A DNA stretch of 64,000 bases from Mycolicibacter engbaekii. GTDB taxonomy: Bacteria > Actinomycetota > Actinomycetes > Mycobacteriales > Mycobacteriaceae. The position numbers and the translations under genes were made by a program. The notes under the pieces are model-generated. The model was not told the DNA's origin and made no database searches. It saw only the letters and a list, made by a program, of their open reading frames with translations. Position 1 is the first letter of the stretch. Each line of letters opens with the position of its first letter. This document shows positions 46,152-55,547 of this stretch, one piece after another. The stretch is taken from contig NZ_LQOT01000016.1 in NCBI RefSeq assembly GCF_002101585.1, positions 62,001 through 126,000 on the forward strand. Direction: 5' to 3'.

Positions 46152-46984
46152 ACGACCCGGGGCAACTCGGCCAGTTCGTCGAACGCCTGGGCCCAGCCCA
46201 GCATCCGGTCGGTCGCACCGGCCAGCTCCTCGCGGTAGCGCCGCTGCGACATCGGGGAATTGGCCGGGTCACCGGTCAGGGTCGCCGAGCCGTCGTTGGC
46301 AGAGGCAACCAGTTGCGCTGCGGCGGTGACCATCTCGTTGTACTGGCGGACGCCGGCGCTGAGCTGCGCGGTGAACGCGTTGATGGTCGGCACCAGGTAT
46401 TGGCGAGACTGCGGACTGTCCTGCACGGCGCGCTCCATGGACACCACCTCAGCAGCGGTGGCCGCCATGGTGGATGCCGCGCGGTTGACGGCGTCGGTCA
46501 GTTCGGTGATCTCGTCGGCGGGCAGCAGCCGGCCCCGCTCGAGCACGCCCAGCAGCGAGAGCATCCCCCGCTCGGAGGCGCCCAGCGCGTACATCGCCGG
46601 ACGCGCCGCCGAACCAGCCGCCGGCAGCCGCCGCGCGGTGGCCGCACGCACGGCCGGCAACGGCGCGGCGCGCAACCAGCGGTAGCGCAGCAACAACAGA
46701 GTGGCCGGCGCAGCGGCCCCCGCCGACACCAGTCCGGTGATCAGCAGCACCCACACCGGCGTCGACCAGGAGGCCAACACCGCCGTCACCAACATCCAGA
46801 ACCCGCAGGTGGCACCGAAGAACAGGCCCAGCCGCAGCGCCCACCGCCGCTTACGCAGCATTCTGGCCCGCGGATCGGCCAGGGCACCCAGCCTGGCGGC
46901 CAGGACGTCGGCGGCCTCGCTGGCCCGGTCCACGGCACGCTGCAGCAGCGGATGCCGGGCGCTGCCTCCGAGTGTCGCGGCCAC
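46148..46984 (-). CDS. pspM: phage-shock system membrane protein PspM (Rv2743c-like)
   Basis: A 278-residue protein: cytoplasmic N-terminus (AATLGGSARHPLLQRAVDRA), two transmembrane helices at about residues 48-66 and 70-92, and a long cytoplasmic helical C-terminal region. In M. tuberculosis the orthologue anchors PspA in the envelope-stress circuit ClgR-PspA-PspM-PspN. GTG 46984 lies 4 nt after the pspA stop. The fourth gene (Rv2742c, PspN) is not found downstream. Confidence 0.88.
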   Translation of the reverse strand: MAATLGGSARHPLLQRAVDRASEAADVLAARLGALADPRARMLRKRRWALRLGLFFGATCGFWMLVTAVLASWSTPVWVLLITGLVSAGAAAPATLLLLRYRWLRAAPLPAVRAATARRLPAAGSAARPAMYALGASERGMLSLLGVLERGRLLPADEITELTDAVNRAASTMAATAAEVVSMERAVQDSPQSRQYLVPTINAFTAQLSAGVRQYNEMVTAAAQLVASANDGSATLTGDPANSPMSQRRYREELAGATDRMLGWAQAFDELAELPRVV

Positions 46985-46988
46985 GTCG

Positions 46989-47813
46989 CTACCGTCCCAG
47001 CGGATTCTCGGGGGTTGGGTTCGCCCCCGACTGCGGGGCCGCCGGCGTGCCCTGGCCGGCCGCGCGGGCCGATCCGCCCGCAGGCAGCGACTCGCCGCGC
47101 ATGGACGCCCGGATCTGCTCGAGACGGGAATGACCGGCCATCTGCACACCGGCCTGCTCGACTTCGAGCATCCGCCCCTGCACCGATCCCTGGGCAAGCT
47201 CGGCGGCTCCGATCGCGTTGGCGTAGCGCCGCTCGATCTTGTCGCGCACTTCATCGAGGCTCGGGGTCGTGCCCGGGGCCGCGATCTCGCTCATCGAGCG
47301 CAGCGATGCGCTGACCTGCTCCTGCATCTTGGCCTGCTCAAGCTGGCTGAGCAGCTTGGTGCGTTCGGCGATCTTCTGCTGGAGGACCATGGCGTTCTGC
47401 TCGACCGCCTTCTTGGCCTGCATCGCCGCGGAGAGGGCCTGGTCGTGCAGGGCCTTGAGGTCTTCCACGCTCTGTTCGGCGGTGACCAGCTGCGCCGCGA
47501 ACGCCTCGGCGGCGTTGTTGTACTCGGTGGCCTTCGCCGCATCCCCGGCGGCCGTGGCCTGGTCGGCCAGGGTCAGCGCCTGGCGCACATTGACCTGCAG
47601 CTTCTCGATGTCGGCCAGTTGGCGGTTCAGCCGCATCTCCAGTTGCCGCTGGTTGCCGATCACCTGAGCGGCCTGTTGAGTCAGGGCCTGGTGCTGGCGC
47701 TGCGCCTCTTCGATCGCCTGCTGGATCTGCACCTTGGGATCGGCGTGCTCGTCGATCTTCGAGTTGAACAGCGCCATCAGGTACTTCCACGCCTTGACGA
47801 ACGGGTTGGCCAT
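46989..47813 (-). CDS. pspA: phage shock protein A homologue (35 kDa antigen)
   Basis: A 274-residue ESCRT-III/Vipp1/PspA family protein that supports the plasma membrane under stress. It is nearly all coiled coil (residues 25-215) beginning with the amphipathic helix [19 protein letters not shown] that binds membranes, and ends in a Gly/Pro/Ala-rich disordered tail. Its gene lies 104 bp after clgR and overlaps in function with it. A TAAATT hexamer upstream is a possible separate promoter. Confidence 0.95.
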   Translation of the reverse strand: MANPFVKAWKYLMALFNSKIDEHADPKVQIQQAIEEAQRQHQALTQQAAQVIGNQRQLEMRLNRQLADIEKLQVNVRQALTLADQATAAGDAAKATEYNNAAEAFAAQLVTAEQSVEDLKALHDQALSAAMQAKKAVEQNAMVLQQKIAERTKLLSQLEQAKMQEQVSASLRSMSEIAAPGTTPSLDEVRDKIERRYANAIGAAELAQGSVQGRMLEVEQAGVQMAGHSRLEQIRASMRGESLPAGGSARAAGQGTPAAPQSGANPTPENPLGR

Positions 47814-47863
47814 CAGTCAGCTCCGTCTGCTCGTTGTCCGGTGTTGTCGCTCCACCGGCTACC

Positions 47864-47876
47864 GCTGATCAATTTA
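47864..47876 (-). promoter_or_regulatory. candidate promoter of pspA-pspM
   Basis: TAAATT (47876-47871, minus strand) fits TANNNT; the +1 would be near 47864, about 50 nt before ATG 47813. Confidence 0.35.
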
Positions 47877-47917
47877 TCGGGTCCGGGGTGCTCGGGTGGG
47901 TGTTCAGGCGTGGCGCG

Positions 47918-48259
47918 TCACGCTGAAACCGCCGATGCTAGCCCGCGAATCGGCGGGATCACCACCTTGGTGCCGGCATCGATGCGGGTCACTGCGGCCT
48001 GGCGCTGTGCCTGGTCGGACCGCTCGGCGTGGGCCAAGCGGGATCCGGCATCGAAGAGCACCCGCGACAGCGGGATCTGCAACGCCGCGCAGATCGCGTT
48101 GAGTAGCTCACTGGACGCCTCTTTGCGGCCCCGCTCGACCTCCGAGAGGTATCCGAGGCTGACCCGCGCGGTGTCGGACACCTCGCGCAGCGTGCGCCCC
48201 TGGGCCGTCCGGGCCTGGCGCAGCACCTCACCGACCGACTCCCGCAGCAATGTCGTCAT
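47918..48259 (-). CDS. clgR: transcriptional regulator ClgR
   Basis: A 113-residue XRE-type activator of clpP1P2/clpC1 and of its own operon. The HTH lies at about residues 17-70 ([34 protein letters not shown]). The C-terminus ends in LASAVSA, an Ala-rich degron-like tail fitting its known ClpP-dependent turnover. In M. tuberculosis it is coinduced with pspA by membrane stress through SigE. A matching ECF-type promoter lies upstream. Confidence 0.94.
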   Translation of the reverse strand: MTTLLRESVGEVLRQARTAQGRTLREVSDTARVSLGYLSEVERGRKEASSELLNAICAALQIPLSRVLFDAGSRLAHAERSDQAQRQAAVTRIDAGTKVVIPPIRGLASAVSA

Positions 48260-48307
48260 CGTGCACTCCCCTCCCGGGTCAACCTCGGCGATTCACCGTC
48301 ATGACCT

Positions 48308-48336
48308 CAACGCGCACCGTCCCCCGATGGGTTCCC
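48308..48336 (-). promoter_or_regulatory. SigE/SigH-type ECF promoter of clgR
   Basis: On the minus strand GGGAACC begins at 48336 and CGTTG ends at 48308, with 17-18 nt between. Same motif pair as upstream of sigB. The predicted leader is about 40 nt to ATG 48259. Control of clgR by SigE is known in M. tuberculosis. Confidence 0.6.
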
Positions 48337-48347
48337 GAAGGACGCGG

Positions 48348-48944
48348 TCAAGTTGCGGCCGGGCCGCCGCGCAGGTCGGTGACCGCTGAGACCACGTAGT
48401 CGATCCCGGTCAGCACGGTCAGAATCACCGCCACGGCCATCACCGTCCAGGCCGTCACCAGCCAGGGCCCGGACAGCGGCAGGATCAGCAGGCCGATGCC
48501 CACGGCCTGCACCAGGGTTTTGAGTTTGCCGCCGCGGCTGGCCGGGATCACGCCTCGGTGCAGCACCGCGAACCGCAGCACCGTGATCCCGATCTCGCGG
48601 GCCAGGATCAACACCGTCACCCACCACCACAGGTCGCCGAGCATCGACAACCCGATCAGCGCGGCGCCGATCAGTGCCTTGTCGGCGATCGGGTCGGCCA
48701 GCGTGCCGAATTCGGTCACCATGCCGTAGTTGCGCGCCAGGGTGCCGTCCAGCCGGTCGGTGATGATCGCCACGGCGAAGATGACGAACGCCGCGATGCG
48801 CGTCCTCGGATCGTGGCCCTCCTCGGCGAACAGCGCCAGCAGGAAGACCGGGACCAGCCCCAACCGCATGACGGTCAGTGCGTTCGCGAGATTGACCACG
48901 GGGACGTTCGTCACCGTCGGACCGGTTTTAGGGTGCCCCGACAC
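48348..48944 (-). CDS. pgsA3: CDP-alcohol phosphatidyltransferase PgsA3
   Basis: A 198-residue integral membrane enzyme, probably phosphatidylglycerophosphate synthase or a related lipid head-group transferase. The CDP-alcohol motif DRLDGTLAR-x8-G-x3-D-x3-D lies near residues 62-88 (ends in LADPIADK), with about five transmembrane helices. GTG 48944 is exactly the base where transcription is predicted to start, so the upstream part of the frame is not translated. Confidence 0.93.
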   Translation of the reverse strand: MSGHPKTGPTVTNVPVVNLANALTVMRLGLVPVFLLALFAEEGHDPRTRIAAFVIFAVAIITDRLDGTLARNYGMVTEFGTLADPIADKALIGAALIGLSMLGDLWWWVTVLILAREIGITVLRFAVLHRGVIPASRGGKLKTLVQAVGIGLLILPLSGPWLVTAWTVMAVAVILTVLTGIDYVVSAVTDLRGGPAAT

Positions 48945-48956
48945 GGCGTCAGAATA
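48944..48956 (-). promoter_or_regulatory. leaderless promoter of pgsA3
   Basis: TATTCT (48956-48951, minus strand), 6-nt gap, +1 at 48944, the G of the GTG start codon. Confidence 0.65.
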
Positions 48957-48986
48957 TCTGTTGTCCAGGCCGAAACGAGAAACCGA

Positions 48987-48999
48987 TACTGTGCAGCTG
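48987..48999 (+). promoter_or_regulatory. leaderless promoter of argA
   Basis: TACTGT (48987-48992), 6-nt gap, +1 at 48999, the G of the GTG start codon. Its -10 is 30 bp from the divergent pgsA3 -10. Confidence 0.65.
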
Positions 49000-49523
49000 T
49001 GAATCTTGCGGCGGACCGACCGGCCCAGCGGCCGGTGGTCCGGCGTGCACGCACCTCCGACGTCCCGGCGATCAAGCGGCTGGTGGACATTTACGCCGGC
49101 AAGATCCTGCTGGAAAAGAACCTGGTGACGCTCTACGAGTCGGTCCAGGAGTTCTGGGTCGCCGAGGACGCCGACCAGCAGGTGGTGGGGTGCGGTGCCC
49201 TGCACGTGTTGTGGGCAGACCTCGGTGAGGTACGCACTATCGCGGTGGATCCGGGGCTGACCGGGCACGGGATCGGACACGCGATCGTCGACCGCCTGCT
49301 GGCTGTCGCCCGCGAGCTGGAGTTGCAGCGGCTGTTCGTGCTGACCTTCGAGACCGAGTTCTTCGCCCGCCACGGGTTCACCGAGATCGACGGAACACCG
49401 GTGACCGCCGAGGTGTACGAGGAGATGCAACGTTCCTATGACGTCGGCGTGGCCGAATTCCTGGACCTGAGCTACGTCAAGCCCAACACCCTGGGTAACA
49501 CCCGGATGCTGCTGATCCTCTAG
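48999..49523 (+). CDS. argA: amino-acid N-acetyltransferase (N-acetylglutamate synthase) ArgA
   Basis: A 174-residue GNAT-fold acetyltransferase that makes N-acetylglutamate (or N-acetylglutamine) for arginine synthesis; mycobacteria use this short form without the kinase domain. Acetyl-CoA-binding motif A is VRTIAVDPGLTGHGIGHAIV near residue 78. The length equals the M. tuberculosis protein. The start codon coincides with the predicted transcription start. Ends 4 nt into the convergent DUF421 gene. Confidence 0.93.
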   Translation: MNLAADRPAQRPVVRRARTSDVPAIKRLVDIYAGKILLEKNLVTLYESVQEFWVAEDADQQVVGCGALHVLWADLGEVRTIAVDPGLTGHGIGHAIVDRLLAVARELELQRLFVLTFETEFFARHGFTEIDGTPVTAEVYEEMQRSYDVGVAEFLDLSYVKPNTLGNTRMLLIL

Positions 49524-50029
49524 TCGACGATCAGATCACGCGACCGGCGGGTGGCGCCGATGAGAAAGCTGAACTGTCCGTCGGACTCCATGCGGCCCTC
49601 CCGGACCACGGAGAGATCCGCGATCCCCTGCTTGCGGGCCTGCTCGCGGACCTGCTCCTCGGTGATCATCTCTTTGCGCATGTTCTGGTGCAGCAGCGCG
49701 CCGTCCTGAATCACCAGCAGCGGACCGGGCCGCAGGAACCTGGCCACGGCCGGCCAGCGGTGCGCCATCCAGTTCAGCAGATAGGACCAGCCGATGATCA
49801 CGCCGACCAGCAAGATGCCGTCGCTGATCGATCGGTAGCCGCCGGCCATCCCGTTCTGCGCCGCGTCGGCGATCAACACCACGACGATGAGGTCGGTGAT
49901 GCCGTTGGTGCCGGCCTCGCGTTTGAGCACCACTCGCAGCATCGCGTAGATCGCGATGTAGATGACAGTCCCGCGAATGAAGATCTCCGAGGGCGGTGTA
50001 TCGAAAGCGAAAAGTCGTGCCCACTCCAC
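49520..50029 (-). CDS. DUF421 (YetF-like) membrane protein
   Basis: A 169-residue protein with three N-terminal transmembrane helices (about residues 16-34, 42-60, 66-88) and a soluble C-terminal YetF domain (LVIQDGALLHQNMRKEMITE, near 105) ending in a beta-strand region GQFSFLIGATRRS. Function of DUF421 is unknown. GTG 50029 coincides with the predicted transcription start. Confidence 0.9.
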   Translation of the reverse strand: MEWARLFAFDTPPSEIFIRGTVIYIAIYAMLRVVLKREAGTNGITDLIVVVLIADAAQNGMAGGYRSISDGILLVGVIIGWSYLLNWMAHRWPAVARFLRPGPLLVIQDGALLHQNMRKEMITEEQVREQARKQGIADLSVVREGRMESDGQFSFLIGATRRSRDLIVD

Positions 50030-50041
50030 GGGGCGAGATTA
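50029..50041 (-). promoter_or_regulatory. leaderless promoter of the DUF421 gene
   Basis: TAATCT (50041-50036, minus strand), 6-nt gap, +1 at 50029, the G of the GTG start codon. Confidence 0.6.
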
Positions 50042-50186
50042 CGCGCCCCTCTGACCGGGGAAGACTGCCGGTGTCCAGTCCGTAGCCGCTCTGTGGCCGG
50101 CATGTGGCCCGCACCGGTGCGCGGGGCCGGACGTGAGGACTTCCGGCCCTGCCGTACGCTACCGCCACAGGAGATAGTGGTACTGA

Positions 50187-50202
50187 CAGTTGCAGACAAC
50201 TG
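50187..50202 (+). other. inverted repeat before the WS/DGAT gene
   Basis: CAGTTG (50187-50192), CAGA, CAACTG (50197-50202). The right arm touches the Shine-Dalgarno GGAGGT (50202-50207). It may be an operator or a translation-blocking hairpin. Confidence 0.45.
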
Positions 50203-50211
50203 GAGGTAGCT

Positions 50212-51573
50212 GTGGCCGAGTACTTGACCCCCCTGGACGCCGGCTTTCTGGGGCTGGAGGATTCCGACGACAACGTCAGCATGGCCACGGGGACGCTCGC
50301 GGTGCTCGAGGGCCCGATGCCCGAGCACGCCGCTCTGGCGGCGACGCTGGCCGAGCGCCTGCGCGGCTGTCCCCGGTTCGGACAGCGGCTGGTCCGCCAC
50401 GCCCTGGATCTGAGCGCACCCGAATGGGTCGATGATCCGCACTTCGACGTCGCTCACCACATCGGCCGGGTCGCGGCGCCGGCGCCCGGCGGAGACGCCG
50501 AGCTGCACGCGGTGGTCGCCGACGTGATGTCGTGGCGTCTGGACCGCGACCGTCCGCTCTGGGAGATCTGGGTGATCGGCGGTCTCAGCGACGACCGGTG
50601 GGCCCTGCTGATGAAGGTCCACCACTGCATCGCCGGCAGCACCGCCGCCGCGCACATGCTCACCGGCCTGTCCGACAACGGTATGAGCCAGCACGGGCCC
50701 GGCGCCGCGGCGCCGCCCGCTGCCGACCGCCCGGCGCACACCCGGCCGCTGCTGGACCTCAATCCGGTGCATTGGGTGTACAACCTGCGCGGCGTCGTCG
50801 AACTTGCCAGCGGTCTGCTGCAGCCGGCTTCGTCGCCGCTCAACGGTCCGATCACCAGCCGGCGCCGCTACAGCACCGCACGGGTGCCGCTCGACGGCAT
50901 CGAACAGGTGTGCCGGGCGTTCGAGGTGACCGTCGACGACGTGGTGCTGGCGGCGCTGACCGAGAGCTACCGCGACTTCATGATCCGCCGCGGTGAGATT
51001 CCCGAGCCCGATTCGCTGCGCACCCTGGTTCCGTTCTCGCCGTCGTCCCCCGACGCCGCACCGACCGCCGAGAGCCGGGCTTCGGTGCTGCTGCCCCGGC
51101 TGCCGGTCGAGGAGTCGAACCCGATCCGGCGGCTGCTGGCGGTGCGTTCCCGGCTGGCGCAGGCCAAAGCCGGCGGCCAGCGGCACGCCGCGCGTGCCGT
51201 CATCTCGGCGGCCGGCCTGCTTCCCGTCACGTGGTCGGGGTGGGCGGCCCGGCTGTTCGGCCAACTCCGCCAGCGCGGGGTCGTGGCGCTGGCCACCAAT
51301 GTCGCAGGCCCGGCCGAGCCGTTGCAGATCATGGGTTGCGACGTGGTTCAGGTGCTGCCGGTACCTCCGATCGCGATGCAGCTTCGCGCCGGCGTCTCGG
51401 CTCTGAGCTACGCCGGGGACCTGTTCATCGGGGTGCTGGCCGACTTCGAGTTCGCCGCGGTCGACGAACTGGCGCGGGGTCTGGAGGCTGCGGTGGCCCG
51501 GCTGGTGGCGCGCAGCCGACGACGCAGGCCGCTCCGCGACTGGCACGGCCTGGCATTGGTGCGCAGCGCCTAG
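50212..51573 (+). CDS. WS/DGAT (wax ester synthase/diacylglycerol acyltransferase) family protein
   Basis: A 453-residue protein of the mycobacterial Tgs-like family. It has the N-terminal LTPLDAGFLGLED, a PLWEIWVI segment near 122, and the C-terminal ATNVAGPAEPLQIMG and DLFIGVLADFE blocks. The active-site HHxxxDG motif reads HHCIAGS at residues 137-143: both His are kept but the Asp-Gly pair is replaced by Gly-Ser, so acyltransferase activity is uncertain. GGAGGT lies 5 nt before GTG 50212. It converges on ftsK. Confidence 0.9.
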   Translation: MAEYLTPLDAGFLGLEDSDDNVSMATGTLAVLEGPMPEHAALAATLAERLRGCPRFGQRLVRHALDLSAPEWVDDPHFDVAHHIGRVAAPAPGGDAELHAVVADVMSWRLDRDRPLWEIWVIGGLSDDRWALLMKVHHCIAGSTAAAHMLTGLSDNGMSQHGPGAAAPPAADRPAHTRPLLDLNPVHWVYNLRGVVELASGLLQPASSPLNGPITSRRRYSTARVPLDGIEQVCRAFEVTVDDVVLAALTESYRDFMIRRGEIPEPDSLRTLVPFSPSSPDAAPTAESRASVLLPRLPVEESNPIRRLLAVRSRLAQAKAGGQRHAARAVISAAGLLPVTWSGWAARLFGQLRQRGVVALATNVAGPAEPLQIMGCDVVQVLPVPPIAMQLRAGVSALSYAGDLFIGVLADFEFAAVDELARGLEAAVARLVARSRRRRPLRDWHGLALVRSA

Positions 51574-51616
51574 CGCTCCCCCCGGGGCACGGTTCCCCGG
51601 TCGTCATCGGCGCCGG

Positions 51617-54196
51617 CTAGAAGTCTTCGCCGTCCCCGGTGTCCGGCTCGCCGCCGCCGCGAATCGCCATCAGGGTGGCCGCCAGCTCGTCGGGCTTGAC
51701 CAGTACCTGCCGCGCCTTGGAGCCCTCGGACGGTCCGACGATGCTGCGGGTCTCCATCAGGTCCATCAGCCGGCCGGCCTTGGCGAAGCCCACCCGCAGC
51801 TTGCGCTGCAACATCGAGGTGGAACCGAACTGGCTCGACACCACCAGCTCGACGGCCTGCAGGAAGACCTCCATGTCGTCGCCGATGTCGGGGTCCACGT
51901 CGGCGCGGTCGCCGCTGGGCTTCACCGCGGTGACGCCCTCGGTGTACTCGGGCTCTGCCTGGTCCTTGCAGGCGCTGACGACGGCCTGGATCTCCTCGTC
52001 GGAGATGAACGCGCCCTGCAGCCGGATCGGCTTGTTCGCACCCATCGGCAGGAACAGGCCGTCGCCCATCCCGATCAGCTTCTCCGCGCCCGGCTGGTCG
52101 AGGATGACCCGGGAATCGGTCAGCGAGGAGGTGGCGAATGCCAGCCGGGACGGCACATTGGTCTTGATCAGACCGGTGACGACGTCAACCGACGGCCGCT
52201 GTGTGGCCAGCACCAGGTGGATGCCGGCGGCGCGGGCCTTCTGGGTGATCCGCACGATCGCGTCCTCGACATCGCGGGGAGCGGTCATCATCAGGTCGGC
52301 GAGCTCGTCGACCACCGCAAGGATGTAGGGGTAGGGCCGGTAGACCCGTTCGCTGCCCAGCGGCGTGGTGATCTCCCCGGAGCGGACCTTGTCGTTGAAG
52401 TCGTTGATGTGGCGCACCCGGGATGACTTCATGTCCTGGTAACGCTGCTCCATCTCCTCGACCAGCCAGGCCAGCGCGGCGGCCGCCTTCTTGGGCTCGG
52501 TGATGATCGGGGTGATCAGATGTGGAATGCCTTCGTAGGGCGTCAGTTCCACCATCTTGGGGTCGATCAGGATCATCCTGACCTCTTCGGGGGTGGCGCG
52601 CGCCAGCAGTGACACCAGCATGGAGTTGACGAAGCTGGACTTGCCCGAGCCGGTGGAGCCGGCCACCAGCAGGTGCGGCATCTTGGCCAGGTTGGCGCAG
52701 ATGAAGTCGCCCTCGATGTCCTTGCCCAGGCCGATCACCAGCGGGTGGTGGTCGGAGCGGGTGGACGGCGCGGTCAGCACGTCGGCCAGCCGCACCAGTT
52801 CACGGTCGGTGTTGGGCACCTCGATACCCACGGCGGACTTGCCCGGAATCGGCGCGAGCATCCGCACGCTCTCGGTGGCCACCGCGTAGGCGATGTTGCG
52901 CTGCAGGGCGGTGATCTTCTCGACCTTGACCCCCGGTCCCAGTTCCACCTCGTAACGGGTGACGGTGGGTCCGCGGGTGCAGCCGGTGACCGCCGCATCG
53001 ACCTTGAACTGCTCCAGCACCGAGGTGATCGCGTCGGCCATCTGGTCGTTGGCGGCAGTGCGTGTCTTCGGGGGATCGCCGGCGACCAGCAGGCTCAGTG
53101 CGGGCAGCGTGTAGGGGCCTTCGACCACCCGGTCGAGGACCACCGTGGTGTCGGCGGGTTTGGCCTTGGGCTCCTTGGTTGCCTTGCGGCGCACGGGCTT
53201 GACCGGGGGCGGCGGTGCGGCCGGCGGTTCCTCGAGTGGGTAGTTGTCCAGCGGGCTGCGCGACTGCCAGTCCGGGGCGTCGTCGATCACGTCGGTATCG
53301 ACGGCGGCGAACCGGCTGCTTCCGGCCCGCGTCCCGGCGGCGATGTCGTGGCGAACGTCGTCGTTGCGAGCGCGATCGTCCTCGGCACCTTCGTAAGCCG
53401 GGTCGTAGCCCTGATCGTCGTATTCGTCGTATTCGGCATCGTCGTAGTCGCCGTAGTCGTCGTAGTCGTCGTAGTCGCCGCGGAACATCGCCCGCAGGGC
53501 CTCCGGCGCCTCACGCAGGGTGGTCCCGGTGAGCAACAGCGCCCCGAACAGCACACCGATGCACAACAGCGGTGCGGCGATCCACGCCGTGAGCCCGTCG
53601 GCGAGCGGGCCGCCGATCGCGAATCCCACGAACCCGGCGCCGTGCAGACGCCCGTCGGGACTCTGCGGCGAACCCGACCACAGGTGCCACAGGCCCAGGA
53701 GCGGCAACGCGATCATGGCCGAGCCGAGGATCAGCCGGGGCCGGTTCTCGGGGTCTGGTTCGGTGCGCATCAGTAGCACGGCGGCGCCCGCGGCCAAGAC
53801 CGGCAGCAGCACCACGGCCCCGCCGACCACGGCGCGCAGACCGGTGTCGATCCACGCGCCGACCGGCCGGGCGGCATCCAGCCAGCAGCTCGCCGCGGTC
53901 ACCACGGCCAGGCCCAGCAGTGCCAGCGCGATGCCGTCGCGGCGATGCCCGGGGTCAATGTCGTGTGCGCGACCGACAGAACGTGCGGCGCTTCCGGCGC
54001 CCTTGGCCACCATCAGCCAGGTCGCACGGGCGACGCGCCCGAGGGCCATACCGACCGCCACCGGACGGGCCGGCTGCGGCGCGGCACGGCGCGCCTTGGC
54101 CGGCCGAGCAGCCCGCGATCCCCCCTTGGCAGCCTTCGACCTGGTCGTTCGGGTGCCAGAACGCGCAGGGGCCCTACTAGCGGTCTTACTAGCCAT
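51617..54196 (-). CDS. ftsK: DNA translocase FtsK
   Basis: An 859-residue membrane-bound motor that pumps chromosome ends through the division septum. A basic N-terminal tail (60 residues) and four transmembrane helices (about 75-260) anchor it. A linker follows with a tyrosine/aspartate repeat [14 protein letters not shown] near 237 and Pro-rich parts, then the RecA-like motor with Walker [12 protein letters not shown] near 515 and [11 protein letters not shown], and the C-terminal gamma winged helix that reads KOPS-type sites ([20 protein letters not shown]). ATG 54196 is one base after a predicted transcription start; the frame upstream to 55075 only shadows other genes. Confidence 0.96.
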   Translation of the reverse strand: MASKTASRAPARSGTRTTRSKAAKGGSRAARPAKARRAAPQPARPVAVGMALGRVARATWLMVAKGAGSAARSVGRAHDIDPGHRRDGIALALLGLAVVTAASCWLDAARPVGAWIDTGLRAVVGGAVVLLPVLAAGAAVLLMRTEPDPENRPRLILGSAMIALPLLGLWHLWSGSPQSPDGRLHGAGFVGFAIGGPLADGLTAWIAAPLLCIGVLFGALLLTGTTLREAPEALRAMFRGDYDDYDDYGDYDDAEYDEYDDQGYDPAYEGAEDDRARNDDVRHDIAAGTRAGSSRFAAVDTDVIDDAPDWQSRSPLDNYPLEEPPAAPPPPVKPVRRKATKEPKAKPADTTVVLDRVVEGPYTLPALSLLVAGDPPKTRTAANDQMADAITSVLEQFKVDAAVTGCTRGPTVTRYEVELGPGVKVEKITALQRNIAYAVATESVRMLAPIPGKSAVGIEVPNTDRELVRLADVLTAPSTRSDHHPLVIGLGKDIEGDFICANLAKMPHLLVAGSTGSGKSSFVNSMLVSLLARATPEEVRMILIDPKMVELTPYEGIPHLITPIITEPKKAAAALAWLVEEMEQRYQDMKSSRVRHINDFNDKVRSGEITTPLGSERVYRPYPYILAVVDELADLMMTAPRDVEDAIVRITQKARAAGIHLVLATQRPSVDVVTGLIKTNVPSRLAFATSSLTDSRVILDQPGAEKLIGMGDGLFLPMGANKPIRLQGAFISDEEIQAVVSACKDQAEPEYTEGVTAVKPSGDRADVDPDIGDDMEVFLQAVELVVSSQFGSTSMLQRKLRVGFAKAGRLMDLMETRSIVGPSEGSKARQVLVKPDELAATLMAIRGGGEPDTGDGEDF

Positions 54197-54209
54197 ATGG
54201 GCAAGCCTA
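54197..54209 (-). promoter_or_regulatory. near-leaderless promoter of ftsK
   Basis: TAGGCT (54209-54204, minus strand), 6-nt gap, +1 at 54197, one base before ATG 54196. Confidence 0.55.
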
Positions 54210-54329
54210 GTCGCAAATACCCCATCTGCACCATATGCCACACTGGCCCCGAGCGACCCGATCGCCGCACGTACGGCGGCCGGCTGGGTAGGGTGACCGG
54301 GGAATCCCCCCTCTTCCAAGGAGTCGCAC

Positions 54330-54644
54330 ATGCCCGTGGTCGTCGTCGCCACCTTCGCCGTCAAGCCGGAATCGGTCGAAACCGTCCGCGAAATCTGCAC
54401 CAAGGCGGTGGCGCAGGTACACCAGGAGCCCGGCTGCGAGCTGTACTCCCTGCATGAGGCCGACGGGGCGTTCGTGTTCATCGAGCAGTGGGCCGACGGT
54501 GAGGCCCTCAAGGCGCACTCGACCTCGCCGGCCTCCGGTGAGCTGTTCGGCAGCCTCAGCGAGCACCTGGCCGGCGCACCCGAGATCAAGTTGCTCAACG
54601 CCGTGCCCGCAGGCGACCCCGCCAAGGGCCAGCTGCGGCCGTGA
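54330..54644 (+). CDS. antibiotic biosynthesis monooxygenase (ABM) domain protein (Rv2749-like)
   Basis: A 104-residue dimeric ferredoxin-like fold protein of the ABM/YgiN family. [20 protein letters not shown] at the start, then [12 protein letters not shown] near 40 and [18 protein letters not shown] near 56 are typical. It may act on quinones or simply be a stress protein. AAGGAG precedes ATG 54330, and TAGGGT (54289-54294) is a fitting -10. It overlaps the next gene by GTGA. Confidence 0.9.
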   Translation: MPVVVVATFAVKPESVETVREICTKAVAQVHQEPGCELYSLHEADGAFVFIEQWADGEALKAHSTSPASGELFGSLSEHLAGAPEIKLLNAVPAGDPAKGQLRP

Positions 54645-55474
54645 CGGCCCGGCCGTCGGACAAAGCCCAGCAGGGCAAGGTCGCCCTGATCACCGGCGCG
54701 GCCCGCGGCCAGGGGCGCGCCCATGCCCTGCGCCTGGCCGCCGACGGCGCCGACATCATCGCCGTCGACCTGTGCGATCAGATCGACAGCGTGCCCTATC
54801 CGCTGGCCGTCGCCGAGGACTTGGCGACGACAGCGGAGCTGGTCGAACGCACCGGTGCGCGCATCGTGGCCCGGCAGGCCGACGTGCGGGACCAGACGGC
54901 ACTGGGCGCCGCGGTGCAGGCCGGACTCGACGAGCTGGGCCGGGTCGACATCGTGGTGGCCAACGCCGGTATCGCCCCGATGGCCGCGTCCGACGGCTGG
55001 CGTGACGTCATCGACGTCAACCTGACCGGCGCCTACCACACCATCGAAGCGGCACTTCCGGCGATGATCGCCCAAGGCGAGGGCGGATCGATCGTGCTGA
55101 TCAGCTCAGTCGCGGGCCTGGCCGGCATCGGCAGTCACGACGCGGGCGCGATCGGTTACGCCGCGGCCAAGCACGGGTTGGTGGGGTTGATGCGGGTTTA
55201 CGCGAACCTGCTGGCGCCGCACAGTATTCGGGTGAACTCGGTGCACCCGGCCGGGGTCGATACGCCGATGATCAACAACGACTACGTGCGGGGCTGGCTT
55301 GCGGAGCTCACCGCCGCGACGGGCTCGCCACCGGACATGGGCAATGCGCTGCCGGTGGCGGTGCTGCAACCGGAGGACATCGCCAATGCGGTGGCCTGGC
55401 TGGTCTCCGATGCGGCCCGCTATGTCACCGGCATAGCCATGCCCGTCGACGCCGGCTTCGTCAACAAGCGATAA
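54641..55474 (+). CDS. mycofactocin-type short-chain dehydrogenase/reductase (Rv2750-like)
   Basis: A 277-residue SDR. NAD-binding loop [16 protein letters not shown] near residue 20, NAG motif VVANAGIAP near 107, catalytic YAAAKHG near 172 with Ser in LISSVAG. The insert after the first strands ([15 protein letters not shown]) marks the group whose NAD cofactor is not freely exchanged and which depends on mycofactocin. The substrate is probably an alcohol, unknown. GTG 54641 is coupled to the ABM gene by GTGA. Confidence 0.92.
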   Translation: MTARPSDKAQQGKVALITGAARGQGRAHALRLAADGADIIAVDLCDQIDSVPYPLAVAEDLATTAELVERTGARIVARQADVRDQTALGAAVQAGLDELGRVDIVVANAGIAPMAASDGWRDVIDVNLTGAYHTIEAALPAMIAQGEGGSIVLISSVAGLAGIGSHDAGAIGYAAAKHGLVGLMRVYANLLAPHSIRVNSVHPAGVDTPMINNDYVRGWLAELTAATGSPPDMGNALPVAVLQPEDIANAVAWLVSDAARYVTGIAMPVDAGFVNKR

Positions 55475-55547
55475 GCCACGGCAAGCGTCAGGCCGCGAAC
55501 CGCCCGAATCGTCCGCCCACGCCGAAACACGCAGCGGCTGTGCCGGA

